Source: JAJPXC01 sp964562375
Lineage (GTDB): Bacteria > Bacteroidota > Bacteroidia > Bacteroidales > Muribaculaceae
NCBI GenBank assembly: GCA_964562375.1
Contig: CAZLSW010000008.1
Span: 1-63,965 of the forward strand
Length of the DNA stretch: 63,965 nt
Direction: 5' to 3'
The notes beneath the pieces were generated by a model that was not told the origin of the DNA, did no database searches, and saw only the letters and a program-made list of their open reading frames with translations. Below are positions 25,290 through 34,942 of the stretch, one piece after another (positions within the stretch are counted from its first letter, which is position 1; every line of letters starts with the position of its first letter). A program made the translations under genes and the position numbers.

Positions 25290-28200
25290 ATGAAATTCAG
25301 GGAATTATGCATGGCCGTATCCATGCTCATCACCTCGGCCTTCTCGGCCTCAGCCCAGGAAGTGGAATACACCTCCCCCGAGCAACTCACCCCGCTGGTA
25401 GGACGCTATTGCCTGGTTAACGACCTCGACGCTAGCCTAATCTCGGTGCTTAGCGGCGCCTCCAACGTCAACTCGTTGCTCGACACCAACCTCGACAACT
25501 ACATGTCGATCAGCGGCTTGGCAAGCATCGACCTCGCCTACCAGCCAATCATCTCGGTTAAAGACACCCAACACATATACGCTGCCGGCACAGTTGCCGG
25601 TTTTGAGCTCGACGCCTCAAGCGGCGGCGCAAGCCTCCTCTCGGTCGACGTGCTCAACTCTTTTGCCATTGCCACCTATCTCAACGGCGAGAAACAGGAG
25701 GAAAGCATGGTCACCAGCGACTCCTCGGTGGCCAATGTGGGCCTCATCAAGTTCAACCAGAGCGGAAAATCAAAAGTGAGCTTTACCACGTCTCTTCCCT
25801 TCGACGAGGTGAGACTCATTGCTTGGGGGGTAAACATTGATGTAATCAACGCCTTAAAGATTTACTACGCTTTCGTGGGCGAGAACCCTGAAATGCCCAT
25901 GGTAAAAGACGTGTACCCCAACGTTACCGTGCACAACCATCTCGAAACCACCTACCCCAATCTTATAAAATCAACCGACAAAGGCATCGCCATGTCAACG
26001 CTCCTTGGCGGCGGCGGCAACATCATTGTCAATCCAGGTACCGGTGAGTGGTTTCCGGCCAACACCGAGGTGGGCTTCGTTATGGAAGCCGGCAACCTGC
26101 TCGACCTTTCCCTCGGCAAGACAATGGTGATCAAGACCTATGCCATTGGTGACTGCCAAGCCGACGGACACACCAACGCCTCCCTATTCGTCCCCGACCA
26201 CTCTTGCGAGGAGATCGAAAGCTACGCTGTGGACGCTAGTGTCCTGGGTCTGGAAGTTATCGGGGGTGGAAAATACCGCTACTCTTTCATCGCCACCAAG
26301 CCTTTCCAGATGGTAGGCTTGACTTGGGGCACTGTCAGCGTCCAACTTGGAGCCGACGTCCTCTACTACTATTACACCAAGGACAACACCGCTTATCCTT
26401 ACGCCGATTGCGACTTCTACACCGATGCCGACGTGGCCCTCTGCGGCGAGTCGACATACACCTTCACTGGCGCCGCCGGCACCACCTACTCCATCCTCTC
26501 CCAGCCCGAAGGTGCTTCGGCCTCCATCTCCGGCTCCACAATCTCGGGAATGAACGTGCAAGGCGAATACAAGGTGCTTGCCACCCTGGGCGACTGCAGC
26601 CATGTGATCACCGTCACCCGCGACCCGCAGGCATCACTGATCAACTCCACCTCACGCCCAATCGTAGGAGACGGCGTGTCACCCTGGTTCACCAACACCT
26701 CCTGGGGCTTGTTGAAGCTTAACCTCGCCGACCAGACCAACCTTCTCAAAGGTACCGACTTGAACCTTGACAACTATTATGAGTACTCCGACGGCCTCGG
26801 CCTCGACCTCATCGGCAAGAATGAAATCTATGGCGTGACCCGCACCGACGGCGAGGTTTACTACGCCTCCGAGGCACAGCCCCGCCGCGTGGGATTCGTC
26901 GTTGAGCCTTCCAACTCGCTGCTTGGCCTCGACCTGCTCAACTACTACTGCATCACCACCTACCTCAAGGGCGTGAAGCAAGAAACCTCGGTTGCCGACG
27001 AGAATGCCACCGTGGGCCTCTCCCTCATAAGCGAAGGCTCTGGCAAGACCCGCGTATCGTTCAAGGCCACCCAGCCATTCGACGCCGTAGTCCTCTCCAA
27101 GATCGGAACCTTGACCCTCGACCTGTTCAACGACACCAAGATTTACTATGCGTTCGAGGAACCGGCCTCCGATTCCTCCACCGCCGCAGCTTACGCCAAC
27201 CAAGGCTTCGAGCTGCTCACCACCGACGCTCAGGGCGCCACTATCTGCTATGACCACACCGGTTTCCCCGGTCTCGCATCGGCCGCTGAGGGCATCCACG
27301 ACCTGTGCCACCTCGTTGACGGCGACCTCGATACTTACACCGAGTTTGCCGGCCTGGCTGGCGTGGCCTCCAAGAGCCAGGTGTCTGTTAAAGCCAACCG
27401 CGTATTCTCGGGCAACGGCAAAGCCGGCTTCCTTGTAAAGAGCAACAAATACCTCGGCTCGGCCGACGTTATCAGCTCCATCGCCGTGGAGACCCTGCTC
27501 GACGGCGTGGAGACGGCCGACAAGTCCTCCGACATCTCCGTCGCTTCCGTCGACCTCCTTGGCCACTCCGGCCTCCAGATGCTCTTCGTGGAGACCTCCC
27601 ACCCCTTCGACGAGATCCACCTGTCGATGACCGGCCTGGTGAAGGCTATCGAGAACTTTGAGATCTACACCGCATTCTTCCAGCGCGACACCGACGGCGA
27701 CGGCACCCCCGACGCTCTCGACCTCGACCCCTGCAACTCGGGCGACGGTGTGGCCATCCAATTGCCCGTAGGCGTAAGCCCCGTCAGCACTTACGAGCCT
27801 GCGCAATGGGCCAACTTCTACGCCAACCACGTCAACGTGGTCTACAACCACGACATGGATCCAATCGCGGCCGACGACGTGAAGGTAGGTTCAGTGTTCA
27901 CCGTCACCCGCTATGACGACGTTGAGACCGAGCCTGTCACCCTGGGCACCCTCACCGTGACCGATATCGAAACCCTCGCCGACGGCACCCTCATCTACTC
28001 CACCTCGCTCAAGTCGATGAACCGCGCCAATGTACTGAGCGTCCTTTCCGATGTCAAGTTCCAAAGCAAGGGCGGCTCCAACCCCATCGTGCCCTACGCG
28101 CCTTATAAATACGACTACGCCACCGGAGCCAACGCGATACTCATCCCCTTCATCGACTCCTTCTCGGCCAATGTGATCGACAACTCCCATCCCTACACCT

Positions 28201-29264
28201 ACACCTACCAGGTGGCGTTCCAAAGCGACGCCAACGCGGCTGCCAACTACTCCAACATCAAGAACGTTGACATCCCCCACGCCACCATCGACGGAACCCT
28301 TCTTACCCACAACGCCGACGAGGTGAAGGCCGACGTCAACCGCATCCTCGGCTCCTCCCACTCTCGCCTGACCATCACCCCGATCACCGACGAGAACGGT
28401 CACTCCTACGCCATCTACAAGATCCAGAACGAGCAAGCCGAGCAGATTGGCTCAGCCGCCAGCTCCGAGGAGGAGATCGCAATCTCATCCCAAGTGGGCC
28501 GTAACGTCCCCGTGGTAGCTTCCATCATCGAGAAGACCACTTATCTGGGCAGCGAGCAGGTCAACACCTACGGTACACCTGAGACCTACATCCACCCCAT
28601 TCCCTGTGTCACCCTCACCGTTCCCGAACTCACAGTAGGTTACGATCACTCTCTGCTCCGTAACACCTGGACCTCAGTTGAACCCAAGGAGATCGACATT
28701 ACCTACCCGACTGACCTGAAGCTCTGCCACTTCAACATCTGGCGCGAGACCAATATCACCCACGATGAGTTCCATGATTACGACAAGGCTACCGGGTTTG
28801 ACATCGCCGGCGATGAGCTCCTAGCTTGTCAAGAAGGCAACCAGCCTATCGACGAGGGTCGCGGTATTATGGCCACCAGTGACGATTACGACAGCGAGAC
28901 ATGGTACGACCATAGCGACATTATCTACACCGAGGATGGCTGTATCCATTACGTGACTGTTACCTACATCGTCCGCGCCTACTTCAAGGTGACCACCACC
29001 ACTGAGAGCACTGTAAGCTCCACCGGCTCCAACACCCGCATGCGCGACGCCTCGGTACAGATCTCCGACTCCGACCAATACGTGGTAGTCGAAACCACCG
29101 CCACAGTGTCCAAGACCGTTCAAACCGGCGTTGAGAACGTCACGGTCGACGCCTCCGCCCCCGCTATCTACTACAACCTCCAGGGCCAGCGCGTCCTCAA
29201 CCCCCAGCGCGGTCAATTGCTGGTGAAGGTACAGGGCAACACCACCCAGAAGGTCCTCTTCTAA
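25290..29264 (+). CDS. Large secreted repeat protein with C-terminal sorting-like domain
   Basis: 1324 residues with a signal peptide (MKFRELCMAVSMLITSAFSASA). Four divergent 150-200-residue units follow to about residue 800. Each has an LDNYxxxxGL-type motif, a VGF/AGF strand, a TYLNG or TYLKG segment and a PFDEVxL turn before xKIYYAF. A calcium-loop stretch (DTDGDGTPDALDLDPC, near residue 805) separates them from a second half with beta-sandwich character. The end, IYYNLQGQRVLNPQRGQL, is the sorting-like domain shared with other secreted proteins here. I do not recognise an enzyme; adhesin or glycan-binding is plausible. Confidence 0.8.
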   Translation: MKFRELCMAVSMLITSAFSASAQEVEYTSPEQLTPLVGRYCLVNDLDASLISVLSGASNVNSLLDTNLDNYMSISGLASIDLAYQPIISVKDTQHIYAAGTVAGFELDASSGGASLLSVDVLNSFAIATYLNGEKQEESMVTSDSSVANVGLIKFNQSGKSKVSFTTSLPFDEVRLIAWGVNIDVINALKIYYAFVGENPEMPMVKDVYPNVTVHNHLETTYPNLIKSTDKGIAMSTLLGGGGNIIVNPGTGEWFPANTEVGFVMEAGNLLDLSLGKTMVIKTYAIGDCQADGHTNASLFVPDHSCEEIESYAVDASVLGLEVIGGGKYRYSFIATKPFQMVGLTWGTVSVQLGADVLYYYYTKDNTAYPYADCDFYTDADVALCGESTYTFTGAAGTTYSILSQPEGASASISGSTISGMNVQGEYKVLATLGDCSHVITVTRDPQASLINSTSRPIVGDGVSPWFTNTSWGLLKLNLADQTNLLKGTDLNLDNYYEYSDGLGLDLIGKNEIYGVTRTDGEVYYASEAQPRRVGFVVEPSNSLLGLDLLNYYCITTYLKGVKQETSVADENATVGLSLISEGSGKTRVSFKATQPFDAVVLSKIGTLTLDLFNDTKIYYAFEEPASDSSTAAAYANQGFELLTTDAQGATICYDHTGFPGLASAAEGIHDLCHLVDGDLDTYTEFAGLAGVASKSQVSVKANRVFSGNGKAGFLVKSNKYLGSADVISSIAVETLLDGVETADKSSDISVASVDLLGHSGLQMLFVETSHPFDEIHLSMTGLVKAIENFEIYTAFFQRDTDGDGTPDALDLDPCNSGDGVAIQLPVGVSPVSTYEPAQWANFYANHVNVVYNHDMDPIAADDVKVGSVFTVTRYDDVETEPVTLGTLTVTDIETLADGTLIYSTSLKSMNRANVLSVLSDVKFQSKGGSNPIVPYAPYKYDYATGANAILIPFIDSFSANVIDNSHPYTYTYQVAFQSDANAAANYSNIKNVDIPHATIDGTLLTHNADEVKADVNRILGSSHSRLTITPITDENGHSYAIYKIQNEQAEQIGSAASSEEEIAISSQVGRNVPVVASIIEKTTYLGSEQVNTYGTPETYIHPIPCVTLTVPELTVGYDHSLLRNTWTSVEPKEIDITYPTDLKLCHFNIWRETNITHDEFHDYDKATGFDIAGDELLACQEGNQPIDEGRGIMATSDDYDSETWYDHSDIIYTEDGCIHYVTVTYIVRAYFKVTTTTESTVSSTGSNTRMRDASVQISDSDQYVVVETTATVSKTVQTGVENVTVDASAPAIYYNLQGQRVLNPQRGQLLVKVQGNTTQKVLF

Positions 29265-29284
29265 GCGAATTATCTATCCAGGTC

Positions 29285-29432
29285 GCCCGGGGCGGCGATA
29301 GCCCCGGGCAACCATCCCCATAGTAAGATTTTGAAGTAAACACCTGAAAAACATAGACATTTCAGAGCCTTAAATAGAAAGTATAGATGTAAGTTAGTGC
29401 CGGATAGGCCGCGCTGGACAGCGCGGCCTATC
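29285..29432 (+). terminator. Two strong hairpins after the 1324-aa gene
   Basis: First hairpin at 29285-29309: GCCCGGGGC/GCCCCGGGC, 9 bp. Second at 29403-29432: GATAGGCCGCGCT/AGCGCGGCCTATC, 13 bp with a GGAC loop, followed by TTGT. Either may end transcription. Confidence 0.65.
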
Positions 29433-29435
29433 TTG

Positions 29436-29550
29436 TCAAGTAGGAAGTCCCGCCGTGTCGGCGGGACAGTTAAGTAGGAAGTCCCGCCGTGTCGGCGGGA
29501 CAGTCATCTCCTCTCGGGACGGCACGGCCCGACATCCTTTCTAATCCATC
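29436..29550. repeat. Family-2 palindromes, two direct copies plus one inverted relative
   Basis: AAGTAGGAAGTC-CCGCCG-TGT-CGGCGG-GACAGT occurs twice in tandem (33-bp period), then a diverged CGGGACGGCACGGCCCGACATCC in the opposite sense. Confidence 0.9.
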
Positions 29551-29596
29551 TTGTGAAATCTTTTCTCTAACATATAAATTTTGTTAATAATCAGCC

Positions 29597-29865
29597 AATT
29601 TTACCAAATTAATGTCTAATTTTGCCCACGCTTTTGGGAGTACAGGCCCAAAAGCCCATAGTAACAGGATATTAGATTAATTCATACACATCCCTACAAG
29701 ACCAAGCACCGCGACAAACGTAAAAGGCTGTGATCATACATTCAGGGTTAATCGACGACGCCTACAGGGAAGGCGCAACAATTAACAGTGCATAGATGAT
29801 GTGACAGCTCCGAAACCTCGGCAGCATGATTTTTTAGGAACAAACAAATCAAACAGGAATCGATT
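29597..29865 (+). promoter_or_regulatory. Promoter and roughly 235-nt leader of the 1560-aa secreted protein
   Basis: TAATTTTG at 29617-29624 fits TAnnTTTG, with a weak TTTT element about 17 bases upstream. The untranslated region to 29865 holds no gene and no obvious riboswitch fold. Confidence 0.5.
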
Positions 29866-32800
29866 ATGCGACACATTCCTAACCTACTCGCTCTGGCCAC
29901 GGCGATGGCTATGCCCTTATGCGCCCATGCCTTGGAATTTTATGAGTATCTGCCCACCGAGATTTATCTCTGCGGTACAGAATGGGCCTCTGACGACTAC
30001 AACCGCGGGAGGAGCTCTTTCTCGTTCACGAGCGACTCGGAGGTGTTTACCGGTACGTTCACCCTTACTGGCGAGCATACCTCCCAAACCAACGGCAACA
30101 ATTATGTGGCGTTTGCCAATGCCAACAGTCAAGGATGGGTTCTCTCCTCCACCGCTGAGGTCGCTCTTGACACTCCGATTGCTTTGACCACCAGTTACTG
30201 GGCGCCAAATGGAGGATTTGCTATCCTCCCCAACGGCACCTACACGTTCACCCTTGACTTCTCCACGGGCTATGCAAGCCCAACGGTGACCTTTTCCGAC
30301 GCTTCTAAGGCGAAAACAGCTACAATCTCGCTCCCCTCGGGGCGTATGCGCGAGCTGGAGGCCGGCAAGACAACCACCGTGTGCTTGGCTGGATTGGACC
30401 TCAACAGCCAGTTCTCAATCTCCTGGAACGGCGTTTACTACATCCCCGAGAGCGGCTCGACATTCACCCTGCTTCCCGGTACGGTTGACAGTCCGCTTAC
30501 CACCACCGAAGCGTTAGCGGCCGCTGAGGAGAGCGACGGCCTCGTCACCCTTACCCAGCCTGGCGCCTACACCTTGCTTATAACCTGCGACGAGAGCGGG
30601 GAGCCCACCGAGATCAACATAGGCAACTACAGCGACAAGTGCTTCGTGGGCGCCCTTTACTTCGACCAGCAAAAGGTAATCCCCGGGCAGAAAATCTATT
30701 TCGGCACCACCACCGAGCTTAGCATTACTGCCGACATGACTGGCGATTACGCTGACGCCCCCCTCCATGTGCTCTCGGGTGTGACTCTCATTGAGGGGGA
30801 GCAGTTCGTAACCCTCTCGCCACTGGAAGCCGCAACAGGCACCGTTACCGTGCCCGCGGGCTCGTTCCTCACCACCACCTTCTTCCCCAACGAGGATGGC
30901 TCGATCACTGCTTATTTCCTTGTGGAGACCGCCAATGTGCTTTCACTGCGCATTCATCCCGAAAACGATACCGACAACTATCGTCTGAAGCCTCTCACCT
31001 GGGACAACGACCTGCAATCCTACACGGCCACAGTGCTACTTGACGACCTCGATTGGGTTTCCAACCTCGTGGTCGACGGCACCCAGTACGACATCCCCGA
31101 GCAATACGGTATAGAAAGCGACGTGCAGAGCGGCACCGCCGACTGCGTGCTCAACTACACGGCTGGCGGCAAGCGCGGCATCTCGTTCAAATACGCCACC
31201 GTGCTGGAGCTTGACGTCACCCCCTCGGGAAAGAAATGGATTCTGTCGTGGAAGCGCTCCGAGACGATCCCCGAGGACGGCTACGACATGCTTTACACCG
31301 TGGTCAACGGCACCGAGAAGACCCAAATGGTGTTCAAAAACGGCCAATGGGTGCTACCCGAGCCGATAGCGCTGGTTGAGGGCGATGAGGTGACATTCGT
31401 TACCGACAGCGGGCGCCGTTACGCCAGCGACAGCAGCGACCCCACGCCGATGTCCACCCCGTTGAGCGTCCACTACAAGGCCGGTTCGGCCTACCCATAC
31501 ACCGTGCCTGAAGGGATGGACGGCAACTGGAATATCAACTTCTACTTCATCCGCCCGGTGGCCACCGACGACCATCGTTTCGTCACCTTTACTCGTGAGT
31601 ATGCCCGCCAATACTGGCCCGACATCTACGTGGTGCGTGAGGATGGCTCTAAGCAGAAATTCACCTTCGAGCTGCTGCGCGACAAGTTCGCCGTCGGTGT
31701 GACACTAAACGGAGGCGAGCGCATCCAGCTCCTTGCAGTCTATCCCATGGACGACAGGGACCCCGTGTACCTCAACATCGACGGGTTCACCAACCTGGGA
31801 GTCGTGACCGACATCTCCGTCACAGCTAACGACGAGACCACCGCCTCGGCCGACGGCTCCTGGCTTGTGGCGCCGGAGGAGGGTGGCGACTTCGTGCTGC
31901 GCTTGCTCTGCACCGACGACCACCACTACACGCTCGAGGTGGAGACTCCCGAGTATCCCGAGGCACTCTACCTGGTGTTCCCGGCCAACTACAACTCCGA
32001 GACGGGCGCATTCGCCGACTGGATACGCCTGCCACAGGACGTAGACAAGCACGGCCTCTACTCCACAGTGGGTGCCACCACCTCGGGCACAGCCAATGTC
32101 GCCAACCGCATAAAGGATGGCCAACTGAAGCTCTACAACGGCGATGTGTTCTCCATCTACTCCTCCAACAACGCCAAGCAGGGCATACGCTTCGGCCAGA
32201 ACCTGCTGAACTATGGCGTGGACAACACATCGTTTGAGGGTGGCAAGGACGTGCGCATGATGATGGAGGGCGAGATCCACGTCGAGCATGCCGCCGACGG
32301 CGATAAATACTACCTGTTCTACGATGATTCCCGCGACCCCGACGCTCATGTGTGCGAGGAGGGGGTCACTCATTGCGGTATGGGCGACTGGACGGTGCCC
32401 AATGACGCATTCCCCTTGGAGGGCACCGAATACGAGGATCTTGACCAGTTGGCCGAGATGATTGTCGACCTGCGCACCCCCACCAAGCGTTACTACCGCT
32501 GGGGCTCGGCTACCAATTATGAGGGTTACGCCTTCTACCTCTACGGCGACTGCGTGGACAAGGCCGACCAAGAGTCGGAGACCTACCGCTTCGTCTTCCA
32601 TCCCGAGACCGGCCTCTACACCCTTACCGTTGACGAGGTTTACGGTCGAATGAACATCCAGGCCAAGGGTGAGGGCCACGACTTCCTCTATGGCGGCCTT
32701 CTCGGCAACGAGATGATCGACCATATCGGCGTGGTTTACGACCTCTACAACCAGATCGACCCCGACGGCTTCTACATGGACGGCTACAAGCCATCGACTG

Positions 32801-34548
32801 CCGGCGAGCAGTTCATGATCAACGACAACGACTACGCTTGGGAAACCACCTGGATCTCCAACGGCGAGCTGGGAGCCGTTTATCGCGACGTTACCTTCGT
32901 CTTCGACCCCGAGAAACACCAGCTATGGGTTTTCGCCGCCCGTCCGGGCGACGACACCAAGCTACACGAGGCTGAAATCGACTACGACAATGACATGTCG
33001 CAGATGTACGTGGTGTTCTGCCGCCAGAATGAGGACACTTCATTTGAGTACGTCACCCATTACCCATTATATCCTACCGAGGTGACCGGCTACTACGTGA
33101 GCGGCGTTTATTACAACCCCGAGGATCCCGACTTCGTCAACGATCCATCCCAGTTTGATGGCTCGGGATGGATCGTGCTCGACCCCACCGAGACCGCTCC
33201 CAACACCTCCAAGGTGACCCCGGCCAAACTTGTCAACGACGAGCCGGTGGCCGACACCGACAAGGCTTCCGAAAACTATAACGTGCTCTACTACTTCTTC
33301 ACCCACTACGTTTATCCCGATTTCCCGTTGAAATCCACGTTCCACCGCGCGGTCCACTATGGCGCCTCCCAGAAATCCAAGATTTACGTCACCGAGGAGC
33401 AGTACCCGTTCAACCCCAATGGCGACGTTGAGCATGAGACCTATACTCAGGACACTTGGGTGCGCATGAATTCGTTCAACTCCCAGGAGGATGTGGCTAT
33501 CGAGACAATCCGATCCAATGACGAGGATCTTCGATGGATGTACGACACCCGCTATCGCGCCGGCCTCGACTACCCCGACGAAGTGCCACACATGATGATG
33601 ATCGAGAACCTCGGCAACCCGATTTTCATAGAGTTTGACGAGTCGACCACCCAGGTAGAGAGCCGTATCACCCGCTGGAACCCCGAGCCGTTGTACCTCG
33701 TGTTCGACACCGAGGACACCTCAGTGAACGGCCTCTACGAGCAACCCGACACTTATGAGCTGGTTGAGGACGCCTACAACCGTTATACCACCGAGAACCT
33801 CATCCAGTTCAAGGACAACGACGGCGACCGAAACACCCACTTCTTCTTCTCGGCCTCCCCTCAGGGCAACCTGCGCGAAATCATCACCCGTTCGGCCAAC
33901 TGGCGCGCTGAGGACACCTCATCCCTCACCCGCCAGCTTGAGTTTGAGACCAACGACCGCGGGCGCCAATTCACCAACTTCCAGCCGCTTGTGCGCACCA
34001 GCCACCGCTCATTCCTGCTGGCCGACGCTGAGATCTCCGACAAGGAGCGGCAGCACGTCACCCGCGATGTCGACGTCGATGCCCCCGAGCAGGACGCTAC
34101 CCCCACTACTGTCACTGGTGAACTCGCCGACGACCTCAACCTCTTCTATGCTCCTGAATCGGGGGTAAAAGATATCTACGGATTGATCAACGGCGACCCC
34201 TACGTAGTGGAGCAAACCATTGACTTCTACAAGGTTTACGTGGTATATCCCGGTGGTGAAATCCCATCTACCAGCGAGCTTGCTACCACCAAGGTGGTGT
34301 TGCTGGAGAAGGTGACCGAAACCATCCAGACCGGCGTGGAGGATGTCGCCCAGGATTCGTCTGACGCTATCACCGTCAAGGTTGAAGGCCATCGTCTGAT
34401 CGTGCGAGGAGCTCGCCTCACCTCGATTCACGACGCCCAAGGACGTGCCGTGGCCACCTCCCTGCGTGGCGACGTCAACGCCGTGCTACACACCGGCATG
34501 TACGTGGTCAACGCCGATGGTCGCGCCTACAAGGTGCTCGTCCAATAA
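29866..34548 (+). CDS. Very large secreted protein (1560 aa) with beta-rich repeats
   Basis: 1560 residues; signal peptide MRHIPNLLALATAMAMPLCAHA. The body is acidic and beta-rich, with recurring PLYLVF / ALYLVFPANYN strands and repeated DxxxYxWxxxWI-like segments in the second half (about 700-1350). No catalytic motif is recognised. The end (GVEDVAQDSSDAITVKVEG, then IHDAQGRAVATSLRG and MYVVNADGRAYKVLVQ) is a sorting-like C-terminal domain. It follows another giant secreted gene and ends with a strong terminator. Confidence 0.8.
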   Translation: MRHIPNLLALATAMAMPLCAHALEFYEYLPTEIYLCGTEWASDDYNRGRSSFSFTSDSEVFTGTFTLTGEHTSQTNGNNYVAFANANSQGWVLSSTAEVALDTPIALTTSYWAPNGGFAILPNGTYTFTLDFSTGYASPTVTFSDASKAKTATISLPSGRMRELEAGKTTTVCLAGLDLNSQFSISWNGVYYIPESGSTFTLLPGTVDSPLTTTEALAAAEESDGLVTLTQPGAYTLLITCDESGEPTEINIGNYSDKCFVGALYFDQQKVIPGQKIYFGTTTELSITADMTGDYADAPLHVLSGVTLIEGEQFVTLSPLEAATGTVTVPAGSFLTTTFFPNEDGSITAYFLVETANVLSLRIHPENDTDNYRLKPLTWDNDLQSYTATVLLDDLDWVSNLVVDGTQYDIPEQYGIESDVQSGTADCVLNYTAGGKRGISFKYATVLELDVTPSGKKWILSWKRSETIPEDGYDMLYTVVNGTEKTQMVFKNGQWVLPEPIALVEGDEVTFVTDSGRRYASDSSDPTPMSTPLSVHYKAGSAYPYTVPEGMDGNWNINFYFIRPVATDDHRFVTFTREYARQYWPDIYVVREDGSKQKFTFELLRDKFAVGVTLNGGERIQLLAVYPMDDRDPVYLNIDGFTNLGVVTDISVTANDETTASADGSWLVAPEEGGDFVLRLLCTDDHHYTLEVETPEYPEALYLVFPANYNSETGAFADWIRLPQDVDKHGLYSTVGATTSGTANVANRIKDGQLKLYNGDVFSIYSSNNAKQGIRFGQNLLNYGVDNTSFEGGKDVRMMMEGEIHVEHAADGDKYYLFYDDSRDPDAHVCEEGVTHCGMGDWTVPNDAFPLEGTEYEDLDQLAEMIVDLRTPTKRYYRWGSATNYEGYAFYLYGDCVDKADQESETYRFVFHPETGLYTLTVDEVYGRMNIQAKGEGHDFLYGGLLGNEMIDHIGVVYDLYNQIDPDGFYMDGYKPSTAGEQFMINDNDYAWETTWISNGELGAVYRDVTFVFDPEKHQLWVFAARPGDDTKLHEAEIDYDNDMSQMYVVFCRQNEDTSFEYVTHYPLYPTEVTGYYVSGVYYNPEDPDFVNDPSQFDGSGWIVLDPTETAPNTSKVTPAKLVNDEPVADTDKASENYNVLYYFFTHYVYPDFPLKSTFHRAVHYGASQKSKIYVTEEQYPFNPNGDVEHETYTQDTWVRMNSFNSQEDVAIETIRSNDEDLRWMYDTRYRAGLDYPDEVPHMMMIENLGNPIFIEFDESTTQVESRITRWNPEPLYLVFDTEDTSVNGLYEQPDTYELVEDAYNRYTTENLIQFKDNDGDRNTHFFFSASPQGNLREIITRSANWRAEDTSSLTRQLEFETNDRGRQFTNFQPLVRTSHRSFLLADAEISDKERQHVTRDVDVDAPEQDATPTTVTGELADDLNLFYAPESGVKDIYGLINGDPYVVEQTIDFYKVYVVYPGGEIPSTSELATTKVVLLEKVTETIQTGVEDVAQDSSDAITVKVEGHRLIVRGARLTSIHDAQGRAVATSLRGDVNAVLHTGMYVVNADGRAYKVLVQ

Positions 34549-34624
34549 TGCGTTGCATTTCACTTCCAAATAAACATCAGCCTTAAATTCAACCTAATAC
34601 CTATCTATCCCCTATACAACCCGA

Positions 34625-34660
34625 ATGGGGAGCCTCGTCCAGGCTCCCCATTTTTGCTCT
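34625..34660 (+). terminator. Rho-independent terminator of the 1560-aa gene
   Basis: ATGGGGAGCCT/AGGCTCCCCAT, an 11-bp perfect stem with a 5-base loop, is followed by TTTTGCTCTTT. It is the clearest intrinsic terminator in the window. Confidence 0.92.
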
Positions 34661-34724
34661 TTATGAAAAATCACGGCGGTGGAAATCACGGCGGTGATTT
34701 TTCGTGGGCAAATATAGCAATTTA

Positions 34725-34755
34725 TTGGCTATTCCCCAAAAAAGCGTTACCTTTG
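34725..34755 (+). promoter_or_regulatory. Promoter of tRNA-Arg (and probably the lipoprotein gene)
   Basis: TTG at 34725-34727, a 20-base spacer and TACCTTTG at 34748-34755. Transcription from here would cross two palindromes, the tRNA and, 5 bases later, a protein-coding start. Confidence 0.8.
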
Positions 34756-34769
34756 TACCCTCAAGGAGC

Positions 34770-34855
34770 GCCCCCTCATGAGAATGGAAGTCGGGTCAAC
34801 TCCGGCCCGACACTCCCCTCATGAGAATGGAAGTCGGGTCGATCCCGGCCCGACA
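34770..34855. repeat. Tandem pair of family-2-like palindromes in the tRNA leader
   Basis: Two units of about 43 bases start CCCCTCATGAGAATGGAAGT, then CGGGTC...GGCCCGAC; the stem is GTCGGG with CCCGAC. They sit between the promoter and the tRNA. Confidence 0.85.
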
Positions 34856-34865
34856 CAAGCAACTT

Positions 34866-34937
34866 GCCCTGGTAGTTCAACGGATAGAATAGAAGTTTCC
34901 TAAACTTTAGATAGCGGTTCGATTCCGCTCCGGGGTA
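34866..34937 (+). tRNA. tRNA-Arg (anticodon CCU)
   Basis: A 72-base cloverleaf. The acceptor arm is GCCCTGG with CCGGGGT (including G-U pairs), and the D arm is GTTC/GAAT. The anticodon arm GAAGT-TTCCTAA-ACTTT carries CCU, and the T arm AGCGG-TTCGATT-CCGCT is perfect. Discriminator A; CCA is not encoded. It reads AGG, a rarely used arginine codon in this GC-rich gene set (CGC is common). A coding start follows 5 bases after the tRNA end. Confidence 0.93.
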
Positions 34938-34942
34938 CTAAA

